Virus record (IMG/VR): IMGVR_UViG_3300027861_002965
Span: 1 to 21,367 of that record
Strand: one strand, 5' to 3'
Source of the DNA: a virus
Length of the DNA: 21,367 bases
Position numbers and translations under genes: made by a program. Below are positions 1 to 6,861 of the stretch, in pieces (the first letter of the stretch is position 1; each line of letters opens with the position of its first letter). The notes beneath the pieces were generated by a model. It did not search any database. It was given only the letters and a program-made list of their open reading frames with translations, and was not told where the DNA came from.

Positions 1-1
1 A

Positions 2-1543
2 TTTAAGCGCTATGAAATCTACAAAGATTACATCAAGAAATACATCCTCCAAAACCTTAGAAAAGAGCTAGACGAAAGCACTGTCGAGGATATGGAAAGC
101 CGCGTCAGTACAATAAACCTCTATAAAAAAGTGGTAAGCAAGAAAGCCCGCGTTTATAAAACCGCACCACGGCGGGAGAGTTCTGAGCCTAACAATCAAG
201 ATAATTTAGATTTAATGGTCGACAACCTTAAATTAAACGTGAAAATGAAAAAGGCTAATAAGTATCTAGAGGCCTTTAAGAATACTGAAATATTTATCAG
301 GCCTATTAAGAATAGTCGCTCAAAAAAGTATTCCTACCGCCCAGAGGTTTTACCGCCTCACCGTTACGATGTAATTGAGGATGCCGAAGATCGTGAGGCT
401 GCAATGGGTTACATTCTCTCTGAACATGATGACGATTCTCTAAACTTTCTCAGATATGAGGATGCGAGAAGTAATCACGGGGCAAACCAGGGATTTAGGG
501 ATGGCGATAGTAAGAATCAGATAATCGCCAATTCTCCTTCTGATAAGGGAGAAGAAGCGGAAGAAAGAGAATATATCTGGTGGGGGAATAAGTACCATTT
601 TACTTTTACCTCAAAAGGAATCAAGAAAAACACTAATAGTAATTTAAACCCTATTCAAACTCTGCCTATCGTGTCGATTGCTAAAGAGCGAGATGGGAGC
701 TTTTGGTCATTGGGTGGAGAGGATTTAATAGACGGCTCAATTCTAGTCAATACCGTACTGAGTGACGTTTTTTATATCGCTAAAATGCATGGGACAGGCC
801 TTTTTTATCTATTCGGGAAAGGCGTTCCCAAGACCATGAAAGTAGGGCCTAACCAGGCAATAACTTTAAATGTAGAAGAAGGTGACCCAACCCCTACTAT
901 TGGTTTTGCCAATGCTAATCCCCAATTGCAAGAGCATAAGAAGCTGGCCGAGCAATATGTAGCACTACTTTTGACCACTAATGACCTTGAGCCTGGCGCC
1001 GTTTCTGGTGAGCTATCGGCCAGTACAGGGAATAGTGGAGTGCAGGAGCTTATTATTAAAGCCGAGCCTGTAAATGCTATTGAGGATGATCAGGAAATTT
1101 TTAGAGATGCCGACCCCGCCGTAGTAAATGTAGGGGCAAAGTGGCACAATTTATATCATGGGCTAAAATTATTAGAACCTAAGCTCCAAGAGCAAGGTGA
1201 GATGCCTGAGTTTGATTATACAATGAAATTCGGAGCAGTAAGTCACTTCGCATCAGAAAAAGAAAAATTAGAGGTTATTGAGAAGCGCTTAGATATTGGT
1301 CTAGATGATATTATTGGGGCCCTGATGCTAGATAATCCTGATATGACCCGAGACGAAGCCGAGAAAAAGGCGGCCGAGTTAGCAGAAAAGCAAATGAATG
1401 AAGCGGCCGAATCTATGGCCCTAGCAATAGGCGAAGGAAATGCCGATAAGAAAAAACAAGGTGAGTTACTTCCTGAATCTGAGGAAGGAATTAAGCCAAG
1501 TGAATCCGAGCAAGAGACAGGCAGCAAAGGAAAAGATAGCTGA
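2..1543 (+). CDS. Portal protein (5'-truncated by window edge)
   Basis: The frame is open from base 2, so the first ATG (92) is internal and the true start lies left of the window; 513 residues are visible. The portal is the dodecameric ring at one capsid vertex through which DNA is packaged and to which the tail is joined. Visible support: an N-terminal basic helical stretch rich in Tyr/Lys, a central beta-rich section with WWGNKYHF and DGSFWSLGGEDL, an Ala/Glu segment around VNAIEDDQEIFRDADPAV, and a long acidic C-terminal helix and tail (DEAEKKAAELAEKQ). This pattern fits siphophage portals, and the position just before connector, scaffold and capsid genes is the canonical portal slot. No single diagnostic motif is present, so the call rests on overall character plus gene order. 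The last 104 bases may be overlapped by the next gene in another frame. Confidence 0.75.
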   Translation, partial: FKRYEIYKDYIKKYILQNLRKELDESTVEDMESRVSTINLYKKVVSKKARVYKTAPRRESSEPNNQDNLDLMVDNLKLNVKMKKANKYLEAFKNTEIFIRPIKNSRSKKYSYRPEVLPPHRYDVIEDAEDREAAMGYILSEHDDDSLNFLRYEDARSNHGANQGFRDGDSKNQIIANSPSDKGEEAEEREYIWWGNKYHFTFTSKGIKKNTNSNLNPIQTLPIVSIAKERDGSFWSLGGEDLIDGSILVNTVLSDVFYIAKMHGTGLFYLFGKGVPKTMKVGPNQAITLNVEEGDPTPTIGFANANPQLQEHKKLAEQYVALLLTTNDLEPGAVSGELSASTGNSGVQELIIKAEPVNAIEDDQEIFRDADPAVVNVGAKWHNLYHGLKLLEPKLQEQGEMPEFDYTMKFGAVSHFASEKEKLEVIEKRLDIGLDDIIGALMLDNPDMTRDEAEKKAAELAEKQMNEAAESMALAIGEGNADKKKQGELLPESEEGIKPSESEQETGSKGKDS

Positions 1544-1925
1544 TTATCTTATGGCCGAGATTGAAAACCATACACAGGGCCAAGTAAGTCCCGTAAATGG
1601 TCGCAAATTCGCCAAGCTCTCTAAGGATTATGCCAAAGCCAAGAAAAAAGAGGTGGGGCACTCTGACGCCGATCTGCACCTTTCTGATGATTTAATGAAT
1701 GGCCTCGGCGCATTTCCCACTAATGGCGGTGTAAGGGTCGAAGTGGCAGAGGTTCAAGCCGGTAAAGCTCATAATCATAACACTCCCAAAACTAAAAAAA
1801 GCACCAGTCCTAAGCGGCAATTTATCCCTGATGATCGACAGAAAACCGGCACAGGGAGGCAATTCAAGCCCTCTATAAGAAATGGTTATAAGGCCATTTT
1901 AAAAGAGTTTATTGATGGGGATTAA
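1440..1925 (+). CDS. HK97-gp10/tail-completion-like connector protein, copy 1
   Basis: A basic 161-residue protein. A helical N-terminal half is followed by SPVNGRKFAKLSKDYAKAKK, then LHLSDDLMNGL, and near the C-terminus RQFIPDD. The order 'SPV-G-F-x-L-x-x-x-Y', 'L-S-x-x-L-x-x-x-L' and 'R-x-(F/L)-x-P' is what I associate with the HK97 gp10 / phage virion morphogenesis families, which act in the neck joining head and tail. The next gene carries the same series of motifs, so the two look like diverged duplicates. The ATG at 1440 overlaps the portal gene by 104 bases and has GAAGGA only about two bases upstream, which is poor spacing. A GTG at 1500, with GAGGAAGGA about ten bases upstream, is a credible alternative start that keeps the conserved part. 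Exact role is inferred. Confidence 0.65.
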   Translation: MPIRKNKVSYFLNLRKELSQVNPSKRQAAKEKIADYLMAEIENHTQGQVSPVNGRKFAKLSKDYAKAKKKEVGHSDADLHLSDDLMNGLGAFPTNGGVRVEVAEVQAGKAHNHNTPKTKKSTSPKRQFIPDDRQKTGTGRQFKPSIRNGYKAILKEFIDGD

Positions 1926-2397
1926 GGTCAAGAAAAAGAAAATTAAGGCGTTTGAAACACAGATTTACTACCATTCTATGCTTAAAGACGTGAAAAAGAA
2001 CTTTGGGACAGATTTAAAGCGCTCAATCGCTGACGAAATAGGAAAAGTGATTCTCTCAGGAACTTCCCCCGTAAAAGGGAAGCAATTCAAGCAATACACC
2101 GAGAAATATGGGAACAAGAAATATGGCGGGCCTAGGAAGCCGGTAAATATGCTGGACTCTGGGAAAATGCTCGAATCCTTAACGGTTAAACAGAATAGAG
2201 CGGGTGATTTAATTATCTGGTTCAAGGATAAAAAGAAAGCCGCCGCTCACCATTTTGGGCTAGGCCATCTCAAGGGATATAAGCGCCGATTGCTCCCCTC
2301 TAATTCAAATGAGCAATTTAAAGAGGGGTTAATGAAGAAGATTTTGGCTGTTTTGAAAAAAGCAGTAAAAAAGAGCATTATAAAAGCAAAGCGATAG
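1915..2397 (+). CDS. HK97-gp10/tail-completion-like connector protein, copy 2
   Basis: A basic 160-residue protein from the ATG at 1915 (a TTG sits in frame just before it). It overlaps the end of the previous gene by 11 bases, which suggests translational coupling. Motifs in order: IADEIGKVI, SPVKGKQFKQYTEKYGNKK, MLDSGKMLESL, a beta-type stretch DLIIWFKDKKKAAAHHFGLG, RRLLPSN, and a Lys-rich amphipathic C-terminal helix. These match the motif order of the preceding gene and of tail-completion proteins, including the AxxHxxG-like element typical of that fold, here AAHHFGLG. It probably acts at the portal/neck. This copy is closer to the canonical family than copy 1. Its place before the scaffold, and not after the capsid gene, is not the usual lambdoid order. 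Confidence 0.7.
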   Translation: MGIKVKKKKIKAFETQIYYHSMLKDVKKNFGTDLKRSIADEIGKVILSGTSPVKGKQFKQYTEKYGNKKYGGPRKPVNMLDSGKMLESLTVKQNRAGDLIIWFKDKKKAAAHHFGLGHLKGYKRRLLPSNSNEQFKEGLMKKILAVLKKAVKKSIIKAKR

Positions 2398-2416
2398 TAT
2401 CGCACAATAATATTTC

Positions 2417-2447
2417 CAGGAAATTGTATTTCCTGCGGTCAGTGACC
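2417..2447 (+). promoter_or_regulatory. Two adjacent inverted repeats before the scaffold gene
   Basis: The 62-base gap before the scaffold gene, one of the longest in the + strand block, holds two inverted repeats. The first (2417-2435) is CAGGAAAT-TGT-ATTTCCTG, an 8-base perfect stem with a 3-base loop. The second (2437-2447) is GGTCA-G-TGACC, a perfect 5-base-arm palindrome that ends three bases before the GGAG ribosome site at 2450-2453. No T-run follows, so a standard intrinsic terminator is unlikely. It could be a protein-binding operator, an RNA processing site or a translational control element for scaffold and capsid. The function is inference; the symmetry is directly visible. Confidence 0.45.
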
Positions 2448-2459
2448 ACGGAGTAGATT

Positions 2460-3101
2460 ATGAGTGAACCAGAATTGAACGAACCAGCAGCACCAAACGA
2501 GCCGGCCGCACCAGAAACGGTTGATAAGTCTGTTTATGAAAGCGTTAGTAACGATATGCATAAATATAAAAGACAAGCTGAAGATATGCATAAATATAAA
2601 AGACAAGCTCAAGATAATAGCGCTGCAAATGAGCAATTGAGGTCTGAGATTGAAGCCCTTAAAACGGATAAATTGAAGGAAACGAATAGTTACAAAGAAC
2701 TATACGAAAGCACCCAAGCTAAACTTGAAGAAACCACTAATCAAAATGTAACCTTTAAAAAGGAAGTGGTACACAATATGAAGCTTGACGCATTGAGAGA
2801 ACACGCCGTCAAAAAAGGCCTTAGAGACCTCTCAGATTTGGATATAGTCGACCTTTCTTCAATGACAGTCGAGACCACAAACACGGGTAAGTTTAATGTA
2901 TTAGGGGCAGATTTGATGGTTGAAAACCTTCAAAAAAAGAAAGCCCATTGGTTTAATGACGGGGTTGACCCTGGCGTTAATAATTCCACAGGTTCATACA
3001 GTAATGAAAAGAAAACCTACTCCGCAGCAGAATTAAATCAACTAAAAACCAAAGACCCTGCCGCTTACTTAAAAGCAAGGCAGGAAATGTTAAGGAGTTA
3101 A
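2460..3101 (+). CDS. Capsid scaffolding protein
   Basis: A 213-residue acidic, mostly helical protein immediately before the major capsid gene, the standard position of a scaffold, which guides prohead assembly and then leaves the shell. The N-terminus is Pro/Ala/Glu-rich with a repeated NEPAAP. Residues about 25-125 are strongly coiled-coil-like (SEIEALKTDKLKE, YKELYESTQAKLEE). The C-terminus (YSAAELNQLKTKDPAAYLKA) ends in LRS and resembles scaffold tails that bind the capsid protein. A ten-residue unit, DMHKYKRQA(E/Q), occurs twice in tandem because of a DNA duplication at 2553-2612. The start is supported by GGAG at 2450-2453. No protease motif is seen, so it is not obviously a protease-scaffold fusion. 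The call is firm by position and composition. Confidence 0.85.
   Translation: MSEPELNEPAAPNEPAAPETVDKSVYESVSNDMHKYKRQAEDMHKYKRQAQDNSAANEQLRSEIEALKTDKLKETNSYKELYESTQAKLEETTNQNVTFKKEVVHNMKLDALREHAVKKGLRDLSDLDIVDLSSMTVETTNTGKFNVLGADLMVENLQKKKAHWFNDGVDPGVNNSTGSYSNEKKTYSAAELNQLKTKDPAAYLKARQEMLRS
2553..2612 (+). repeat. Tandem 30-bp duplication inside the scaffold gene
   Basis: Two adjacent 30-base units (2553-2582 and 2583-2612) differ at one position (CTGAA versus CTCAA at their ends). In frame they encode ten residues each, DMHKYKRQAE and DMHKYKRQAQ. The near identity indicates a recent in-frame duplication. A ten-residue insertion would shift the heptad phase of the predicted coiled coil by three residues. 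Confidence 0.95.
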
Positions 3102-3104
3102 AAA

Positions 3105-3950
3105 ATGACTGACCAATTAATGGGAACCACTGAGTTAGGGGCTGTTGTTCCTGAGTTATGGGCCAACCGTACTTATGAAGTCTTGAAAACAAAACTATGT
3201 TTTTCGGATTCAATTTCAAGAGAATACGAAGGTGATATTTCCGACCTAGGCGATATTTTGCACGTGTCAAGCGTTCCAGAATTTGCAGAAGCAGACGAAT
3301 TATCAGAGGGAGCCTCTGCTGACGCGGTGGCTGTCACTATTACCGATACCACGCTTACAATCAATAAAAGGATTGTCCGAGATTTTATTTTAACTAAAAG
3401 AGCTATGAAGCAATCTATTTCTAAAATGGACGCGCTTGGGGAAATGCAAGCCTTCTCAATTAGAAAGAAGCTTGAAAACCTTACTCTTGCTGCTATCGCT
3501 CCAAGCACTAGTGCTCCCGACCATGATATAAGCTTTGACAGTGGGACTCAATTACAATTGGCCGATTTACTAGAAGTTCAAGAGCTTCTAAATACTGCCA
3601 ATGTAGACGAGCAAGGGCGACAAATTAAAACAGGTTCAGCCCAATTTTCTGACCTTTTTAACATCACGTCTTATACTTCAAGCGACTTTCGTCCTTCAAG
3701 TGCTGGTTCTCCTATGAGTTCTGGACAATTTGCTTTTCCTATTGCTGGTTTCCAGCTTGACTGGTCGAGTAATATTGGAAATGTGGCTTATGCCTATCAC
3801 CCGTCATTTATGCAAATTGCTGCCCAAGAGGATATGCAAGTGCGCGTTTATGACCGTGGCGTGACTGGTGAGAGATCAGAGAGAATTAACTGCGATATGC
3901 TTTGTGGTTATGCTCAATTTGATAGCTCTAGAGTAGTTAAACTTTCATAG
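3105..3950 (+). CDS. Major capsid protein (HK97 fold)
   Basis: A 281-residue protein, 3 bases after the scaffold gene, with a strong AAGGAG at 3092-3097 before its ATG. It forms the icosahedral shell. The N-terminus, with VVPELWANRTYEVL, is typical of capsid proteins of scaffold-dependent tailed phages. It is followed by an extended-loop-like acidic/beta region (GDILHVSSVPEFAEADELSE), a long spine-helix-like segment (ALGEMQAFSIRKKLENLTLA), and a C-terminal domain with PIAGFQLDWSSNI and AYHPSFMQIAAQEDMQVRVYD. It is short, has no long N-terminal delta domain, and the scaffold is a separate gene, so maturation by removing an N-terminal propeptide is not suggested. Covalent cross-linking cannot be judged. 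Confidence 0.9.
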   Translation: MTDQLMGTTELGAVVPELWANRTYEVLKTKLCFSDSISREYEGDISDLGDILHVSSVPEFAEADELSEGASADAVAVTITDTTLTINKRIVRDFILTKRAMKQSISKMDALGEMQAFSIRKKLENLTLAAIAPSTSAPDHDISFDSGTQLQLADLLEVQELLNTANVDEQGRQIKTGSAQFSDLFNITSYTSSDFRPSSAGSPMSSGQFAFPIAGFQLDWSSNIGNVAYAYHPSFMQIAAQEDMQVRVYDRGVTGERSERINCDMLCGYAQFDSSRVVKLS

Positions 3951-3957
3951 GATAATT

Positions 3958-4230
3958 ATGGCAATCAAACTGAAAAAGAAGGTCACAAAGGCCGACTTGA
4001 AAAAGAAATCTGAGACAAAGAAAGCTGCTCGAAAAAAGAGAGAGGAAGCCCGCAAAAAGGCAGAATCTAAAAAAGAAAGCAGTGAGGCACAAGCAGAGAG
4101 AGATCGCTGCCGCCAGTTTTGCGCAAAGATGGACAAAGACCAACTAAAAAGGGCCATAAAAATAAGCAAAGGCAAAAGCTCTGTTTATTTATCGGCTCTT
4201 AAAGATGCTTTAAAAAGTAAGGAGAAATAA
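3958..4230 (+). CDS. Lysine-rich small protein after the capsid gene, unknown function
   Basis: A 90-residue protein with 26 Lys and 7 Arg. The first 45 residues are a charged helix of alternating basic and acidic blocks (KKKVTKADLKKKSETKKAARKK). The last 35 (MDKDQLKRAIKISKGKSSVY and the following helix) look like two short helices joined by a loop, loosely like SAP/HeH-type modules. Two cysteines lie at residues 51 and 55. I do not recognise a named family. Position between the capsid gene and a decoration-like gene suggests a head-associated part, perhaps a DNA-contacting or internal head protein, but that is inference. Its stop overlaps the next ATG by one base. Antisense frames here are shadows of the Lys codon bias. 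Confidence 0.7.
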   Translation: MAIKLKKKVTKADLKKKSETKKAARKKREEARKKAESKKESSEAQAERDRCRQFCAKMDKDQLKRAIKISKGKSSVYLSALKDALKSKEK

Positions 4231-4676
4231 TGACACTTTCAAAAAACAAAACATTCTCTCAGGAGTATGTTTATTCTTTCGCTGACGATGGTGGGGCCAC
4301 AGGCGCAATCTCTCTTTCTGGAAAAGATGGTTACCCGTCTCTGCCAGAAGGGGCCATTGTCCAAAGGGTTTTCGCTATCGTAGAAACTGCCTGTACTTCT
4401 GGCGGTTCTGCCACTTTGGCCTGGGGTAATACTACTGACCCTGACGGGTATCATGTGGCCGTGGCAGTTGCTTCATTGACTGCCAATAGCGTTCACAATC
4501 ATCAAGACGCCACAGCGGCGCTTTTGTTTGATGATACTAACGACCACGAAATTTACTACCGCGTAAGCTCAACCGCTGGCAATCAAGACGTGTCTTGTAC
4601 TATCGCCACCGCTGCTTTGACTGCTGGTGTAGTCAGGTTCGTAGTTGAAGGGTATTTTCCAGGACGTTCTGAGTAA
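4230..4676 (+). CDS. Beta-rich virion protein, head decoration-like
   Basis: A 148-residue beta-rich protein. After a short N-terminus (FSQEYVYSFADDGG) it has LPEGAIVQRVFAIVETACTS, SATLAWGNTTDPDGY, and a C-terminal VSCTIATAALTAGVVRFVVEGY. The pattern 'hydrophobic strand, Gly/Ser-rich turn, LxWGxxxDxDGY, then TAALTAG-hydrophobic strand' is common in small phage structural proteins placed between capsid and connector genes, usually called decoration, head-fibre or minor virion proteins. It has no enzymatic motif. It shares one base with each neighbour, so it is part of the translationally coupled head block. Precise place in the virion is unknown. Confidence 0.65.
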   Translation: MTLSKNKTFSQEYVYSFADDGGATGAISLSGKDGYPSLPEGAIVQRVFAIVETACTSGGSATLAWGNTTDPDGYHVAVAVASLTANSVHNHQDATAALLFDDTNDHEIYYRVSSTAGNQDVSCTIATAALTAGVVRFVVEGYFPGRSE

Positions 4677-4891
4677 TGTTTTCTGCCACCTTTCTTAATT
4701 ATTTCGTTTCCACGGATTTGGATAAATTGATAAAGGTGGTTCACTCTTTGAAATATAAGATTGAAATAAAAGGGATGCCACAGTTCCATGAAGGAAAGTG
4801 GCGCCTCTTTTTTACTCTTGCCGAGACCGACATAAGGCACTGGCCGAGAGAAAAGATAGGCATCGACTTAGACAAGGCGAAAGATGACTGA
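4676..4891 (+). CDS. Small hypothetical protein
   Basis: A 71-residue protein with a TAATG overlap with the gene before and an 8-base overlap with the gene after, so it is most likely translated in the head block. It contains DLDKLIKVVHSLKYKIEIKG and then KWRLFFTLAETDIRHWPREK; a helix-then-strands pattern is plausible. There is no signal peptide or membrane segment, and I do not recognise the family. Function unknown. Confidence 0.6.
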   Translation: MFSATFLNYFVSTDLDKLIKVVHSLKYKIEIKGMPQFHEGKWRLFFTLAETDIRHWPREKIGIDLDKAKDD

Positions 4892-6185
4892 ATTAGTAGA
4901 CACTAATGCAAATGATGTCTTAAGAGGCGCGGCAGAGCTAGACAGCACTGACGACAAGCTAAATCTTAGGGGGATAATTAAAAATTCTACCTCTGAGCCA
5001 GTGCCCGTTTCATGGCCAGAGGTCAAGGAGGATTCTTTTGGGCGACTAAGGGTATCTGAGCCTGTGCCGGTATGGGAATGGAAAAACATCTATAACATTG
5101 ACTTTGATCTTTATTGGGATAATGAATTAACTTCTGGCGGTACTTTAACCCACAACTCTACTAAAGGGTGCAGGGAATTAGACGTGACTACTTCTATGGG
5201 GTCTAAGACGACTGTTAGGACTCGCAGAAGATTTGAATATAATACTGGTATATCGCACAAGTTCCAGTTCACACTAAACCCTAACAACTCTCAAACTGGT
5301 GTAGCAAAATCTGCCGGGATGTTTGACGACAACAATGGGTTTTTTTGGAGATTTAAAGACGGCGACTTGGCCGTAGTCTATAGAAGTAGTACGAGCGGCA
5401 GTGTAGTTGACAATGTGATAGAGCAAGCAGACTTCAACCAAGATAAGCTAGACGGTACTGATGTAGCTGACGCTCTTGATTTAAATAATGACACTTTGTA
5501 TTTTATCGACTTTGCTTGGTTAGGTGCCGCAGTAATACGTTTTGGGATAGTTCAGAATGGAGTGCCTGTAATTGCACACGCCGAGATATTTTCTCAAGGC
5601 ATATCAGAATCTTATACCCTATCAGCAGTTCTTCCTTTTGCTATAGAGATTGAGTCAACTGGGACGCCCTCGGCCTCAGATTCTATCCAGTTCTTTTGTG
5701 CTAGCTACCAAGTAGAAGGGAAACTAAATGCTCTTGGTAAAGTCAGGACGTGGAATCAAGGAATAACTGAGACCACTGTTTCAGCCGAAGAGGTTGTATG
5801 GGCTGGTAGGTTAAACGATTCCTACCCTTATTCAGCGGCTATTTTTGAAAGAATTAATATTATGATTGAAAGCGGAAACGATGAGGTTCTTTACAAGCTC
5901 TACCATAATCCTACCTTTACAGGTACTCCCACATGGGTCGATCAAGACAATAGCATTATGCAAATAGCATCAAACGCTAACACATTAGGCGCCCCCAGTG
6001 CAGGCTTTGAGGCTGACTCTGGATACATAAGAACGGGTGATGTTTCCGCTTTAAAAAATTCGGTATCAGATGTTTTCTTTGGTTTTAGTATAGATGAAAC
6101 AGCAGATATTTTTATGATAACAATTGACTCTCTGAATGGTTCTGCGAATATTACAGTTAATACCGCCATAAGGGAGTTCTATTAA
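4884..6185 (+). CDS. Conserved beta-rich phage structural protein (fibre or decoration type)
   Basis: A 433-residue protein. The first 65 residues are polar and repeat SEPVPV twice (VPVSWPEVKEDSFGRLRVSEPVPV). The core (about 70-285) contains DLYWDNELTSGGTLTH, TVRTRRRFEYNTGISHKFQF, GMFDDNNGFFWRFKDGDLAV, VIEQADFNQDKLDGT, FIDFAWLGAAVIRFGIV and LPFAIEIE. I recall this series (LYWDxxLxxGGT, RRxFxYxxGxSxxF, FDxNNGxFF, WNxDKLDGT, DFEWLGxGRVRFG) from many environmental phage structural proteins, where it likely forms a jelly-roll or lectin-like fold, though the role is not established. The C-terminal 140 residues (RTWNQGITETTVSAEEVVWA onward) form a second beta-rich domain. Likely exposed on the head or neck. 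The ATG overlaps the previous gene by 8 bases. Confidence 0.7.
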   Translation: MTELVDTNANDVLRGAAELDSTDDKLNLRGIIKNSTSEPVPVSWPEVKEDSFGRLRVSEPVPVWEWKNIYNIDFDLYWDNELTSGGTLTHNSTKGCRELDVTTSMGSKTTVRTRRRFEYNTGISHKFQFTLNPNNSQTGVAKSAGMFDDNNGFFWRFKDGDLAVVYRSSTSGSVVDNVIEQADFNQDKLDGTDVADALDLNNDTLYFIDFAWLGAAVIRFGIVQNGVPVIAHAEIFSQGISESYTLSAVLPFAIEIESTGTPSASDSIQFFCASYQVEGKLNALGKVRTWNQGITETTVSAEEVVWAGRLNDSYPYSAAIFERINIMIESGNDEVLYKLYHNPTFTGTPTWVDQDNSIMQIASNANTLGAPSAGFEADSGYIRTGDVSALKNSVSDVFFGFSIDETADIFMITIDSLNGSANITVNTAIREFY

Positions 6186-6613
6186 TGTCTGGTAAAGTTC
6201 TTTATGGAGCGGAAAATCCCGCACTAGATGCCCATTTAGAAGGGATGATTTATGGCCAAGCTACGGCTAACGATACAACACAATTTGAGTATTATTTCGG
6301 GAGAGATTATATTTTTAATGGCATCCAGTTCTACGCATGGGATTCAAATAAGGGAGACAATATCAGTCTTTCTATAGAATACTGGAATGGGGCAAGCTGG
6401 GCGAGGTATAAGAAATTTGGAAAGAGTTGGTATGTAACCCCTAATCACCTGGCCGACATTGTTTTATTTCCATCGAAACCAACCCTAGGGACACGACTAG
6501 TCGTTGAATACACTTGCGGAGCTACAGCCACAGATTTTATGGTAAACGGCTTTAAGTTCATTTCAAGACAAATAGTTAAAGCGTCAGAGGGTGAAGAAGG
6601 GGAAGACTGGTAA
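6185..6613 (+). CDS. Beta-sandwich virion protein, unknown role
   Basis: A 142-residue protein with a single beta-rich domain: FEYYFGRDYIFNGIQFYAWD, ISLSIEYWNGASWARYKKFG, LVVEYTCGATATDFMVNGFK and an acidic tail (SEGEEGEDW). The strand carrying EYWNGASW resembles GEFYNGTTW in the N-terminal domain of the connector encoded at 6848, so the two may share a discoidin-like beta-sandwich. No catalytic residues are evident. Overlaps with both neighbours (one base each) put it in the same translated block. Probably a minor head or neck protein; identity uncertain. Confidence 0.55.
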   Translation: MSGKVLYGAENPALDAHLEGMIYGQATANDTTQFEYYFGRDYIFNGIQFYAWDSNKGDNISLSIEYWNGASWARYKKFGKSWYVTPNHLADIVLFPSKPTLGTRLVVEYTCGATATDFMVNGFKFISRQIVKASEGEEGEDW

Positions 6614-6861
6614 TGAATTTAACAACTCTATTCATAGTTTCAGCAGCTTTAGCAGCAATTATTTTTGATGTTTATGCGATTATTAAAAAAGGTAAGAGCG
6701 AGTCAATATCTGCTCATATTATAAGAACTTCTTTCAAGACTCCCTTAGTTGTTCTCCTTTTCGGGATACTCTTAGGGCATTTATTTTGGAGCATGAAGAC
6801 TGAAGATATTTATAAAAACACTGAGTGTATAGAAAAAGGCGCTGATAATGCTAAGAACTAA
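6613..6861 (+). CDS. Small two-helix membrane protein, holin-like
   Basis: An 82-residue protein with two hydrophobic segments: residues about 4-23 (TLFIVSAALAAIIFDVYAII) and about 42-60 (TPLVVLLFGILLGHLFW), separated by the charged loop KKGKSESISAHIIRTSFK. The ending GILLGHLFW matches a recurring motif (GxxxGHxFW/P) in small phage membrane proteins often labelled holin-like or simply membrane proteins. It would sit in the host inner membrane. Its location, between a virion protein and the head-tail connector, is far from the endolysin at 18508, so a lysis role is not assured. It overlaps the connector gene by 14 bases. Confidence 0.6.
   Translation: MNLTTLFIVSAALAAIIFDVYAIIKKGKSESISAHIIRTSFKTPLVVLLFGILLGHLFWSMKTEDIYKNTECIEKGADNAKN

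Noticed and set aside
3937-4175. Two minus-strand frames with hydrophobic Phe/Leu-rich products opposite the Lys-rich gene
   Set aside because: AAA/AAG codons read backwards give TTT/CTT, so long hydrophobic frames arise automatically; they are not membrane proteins.
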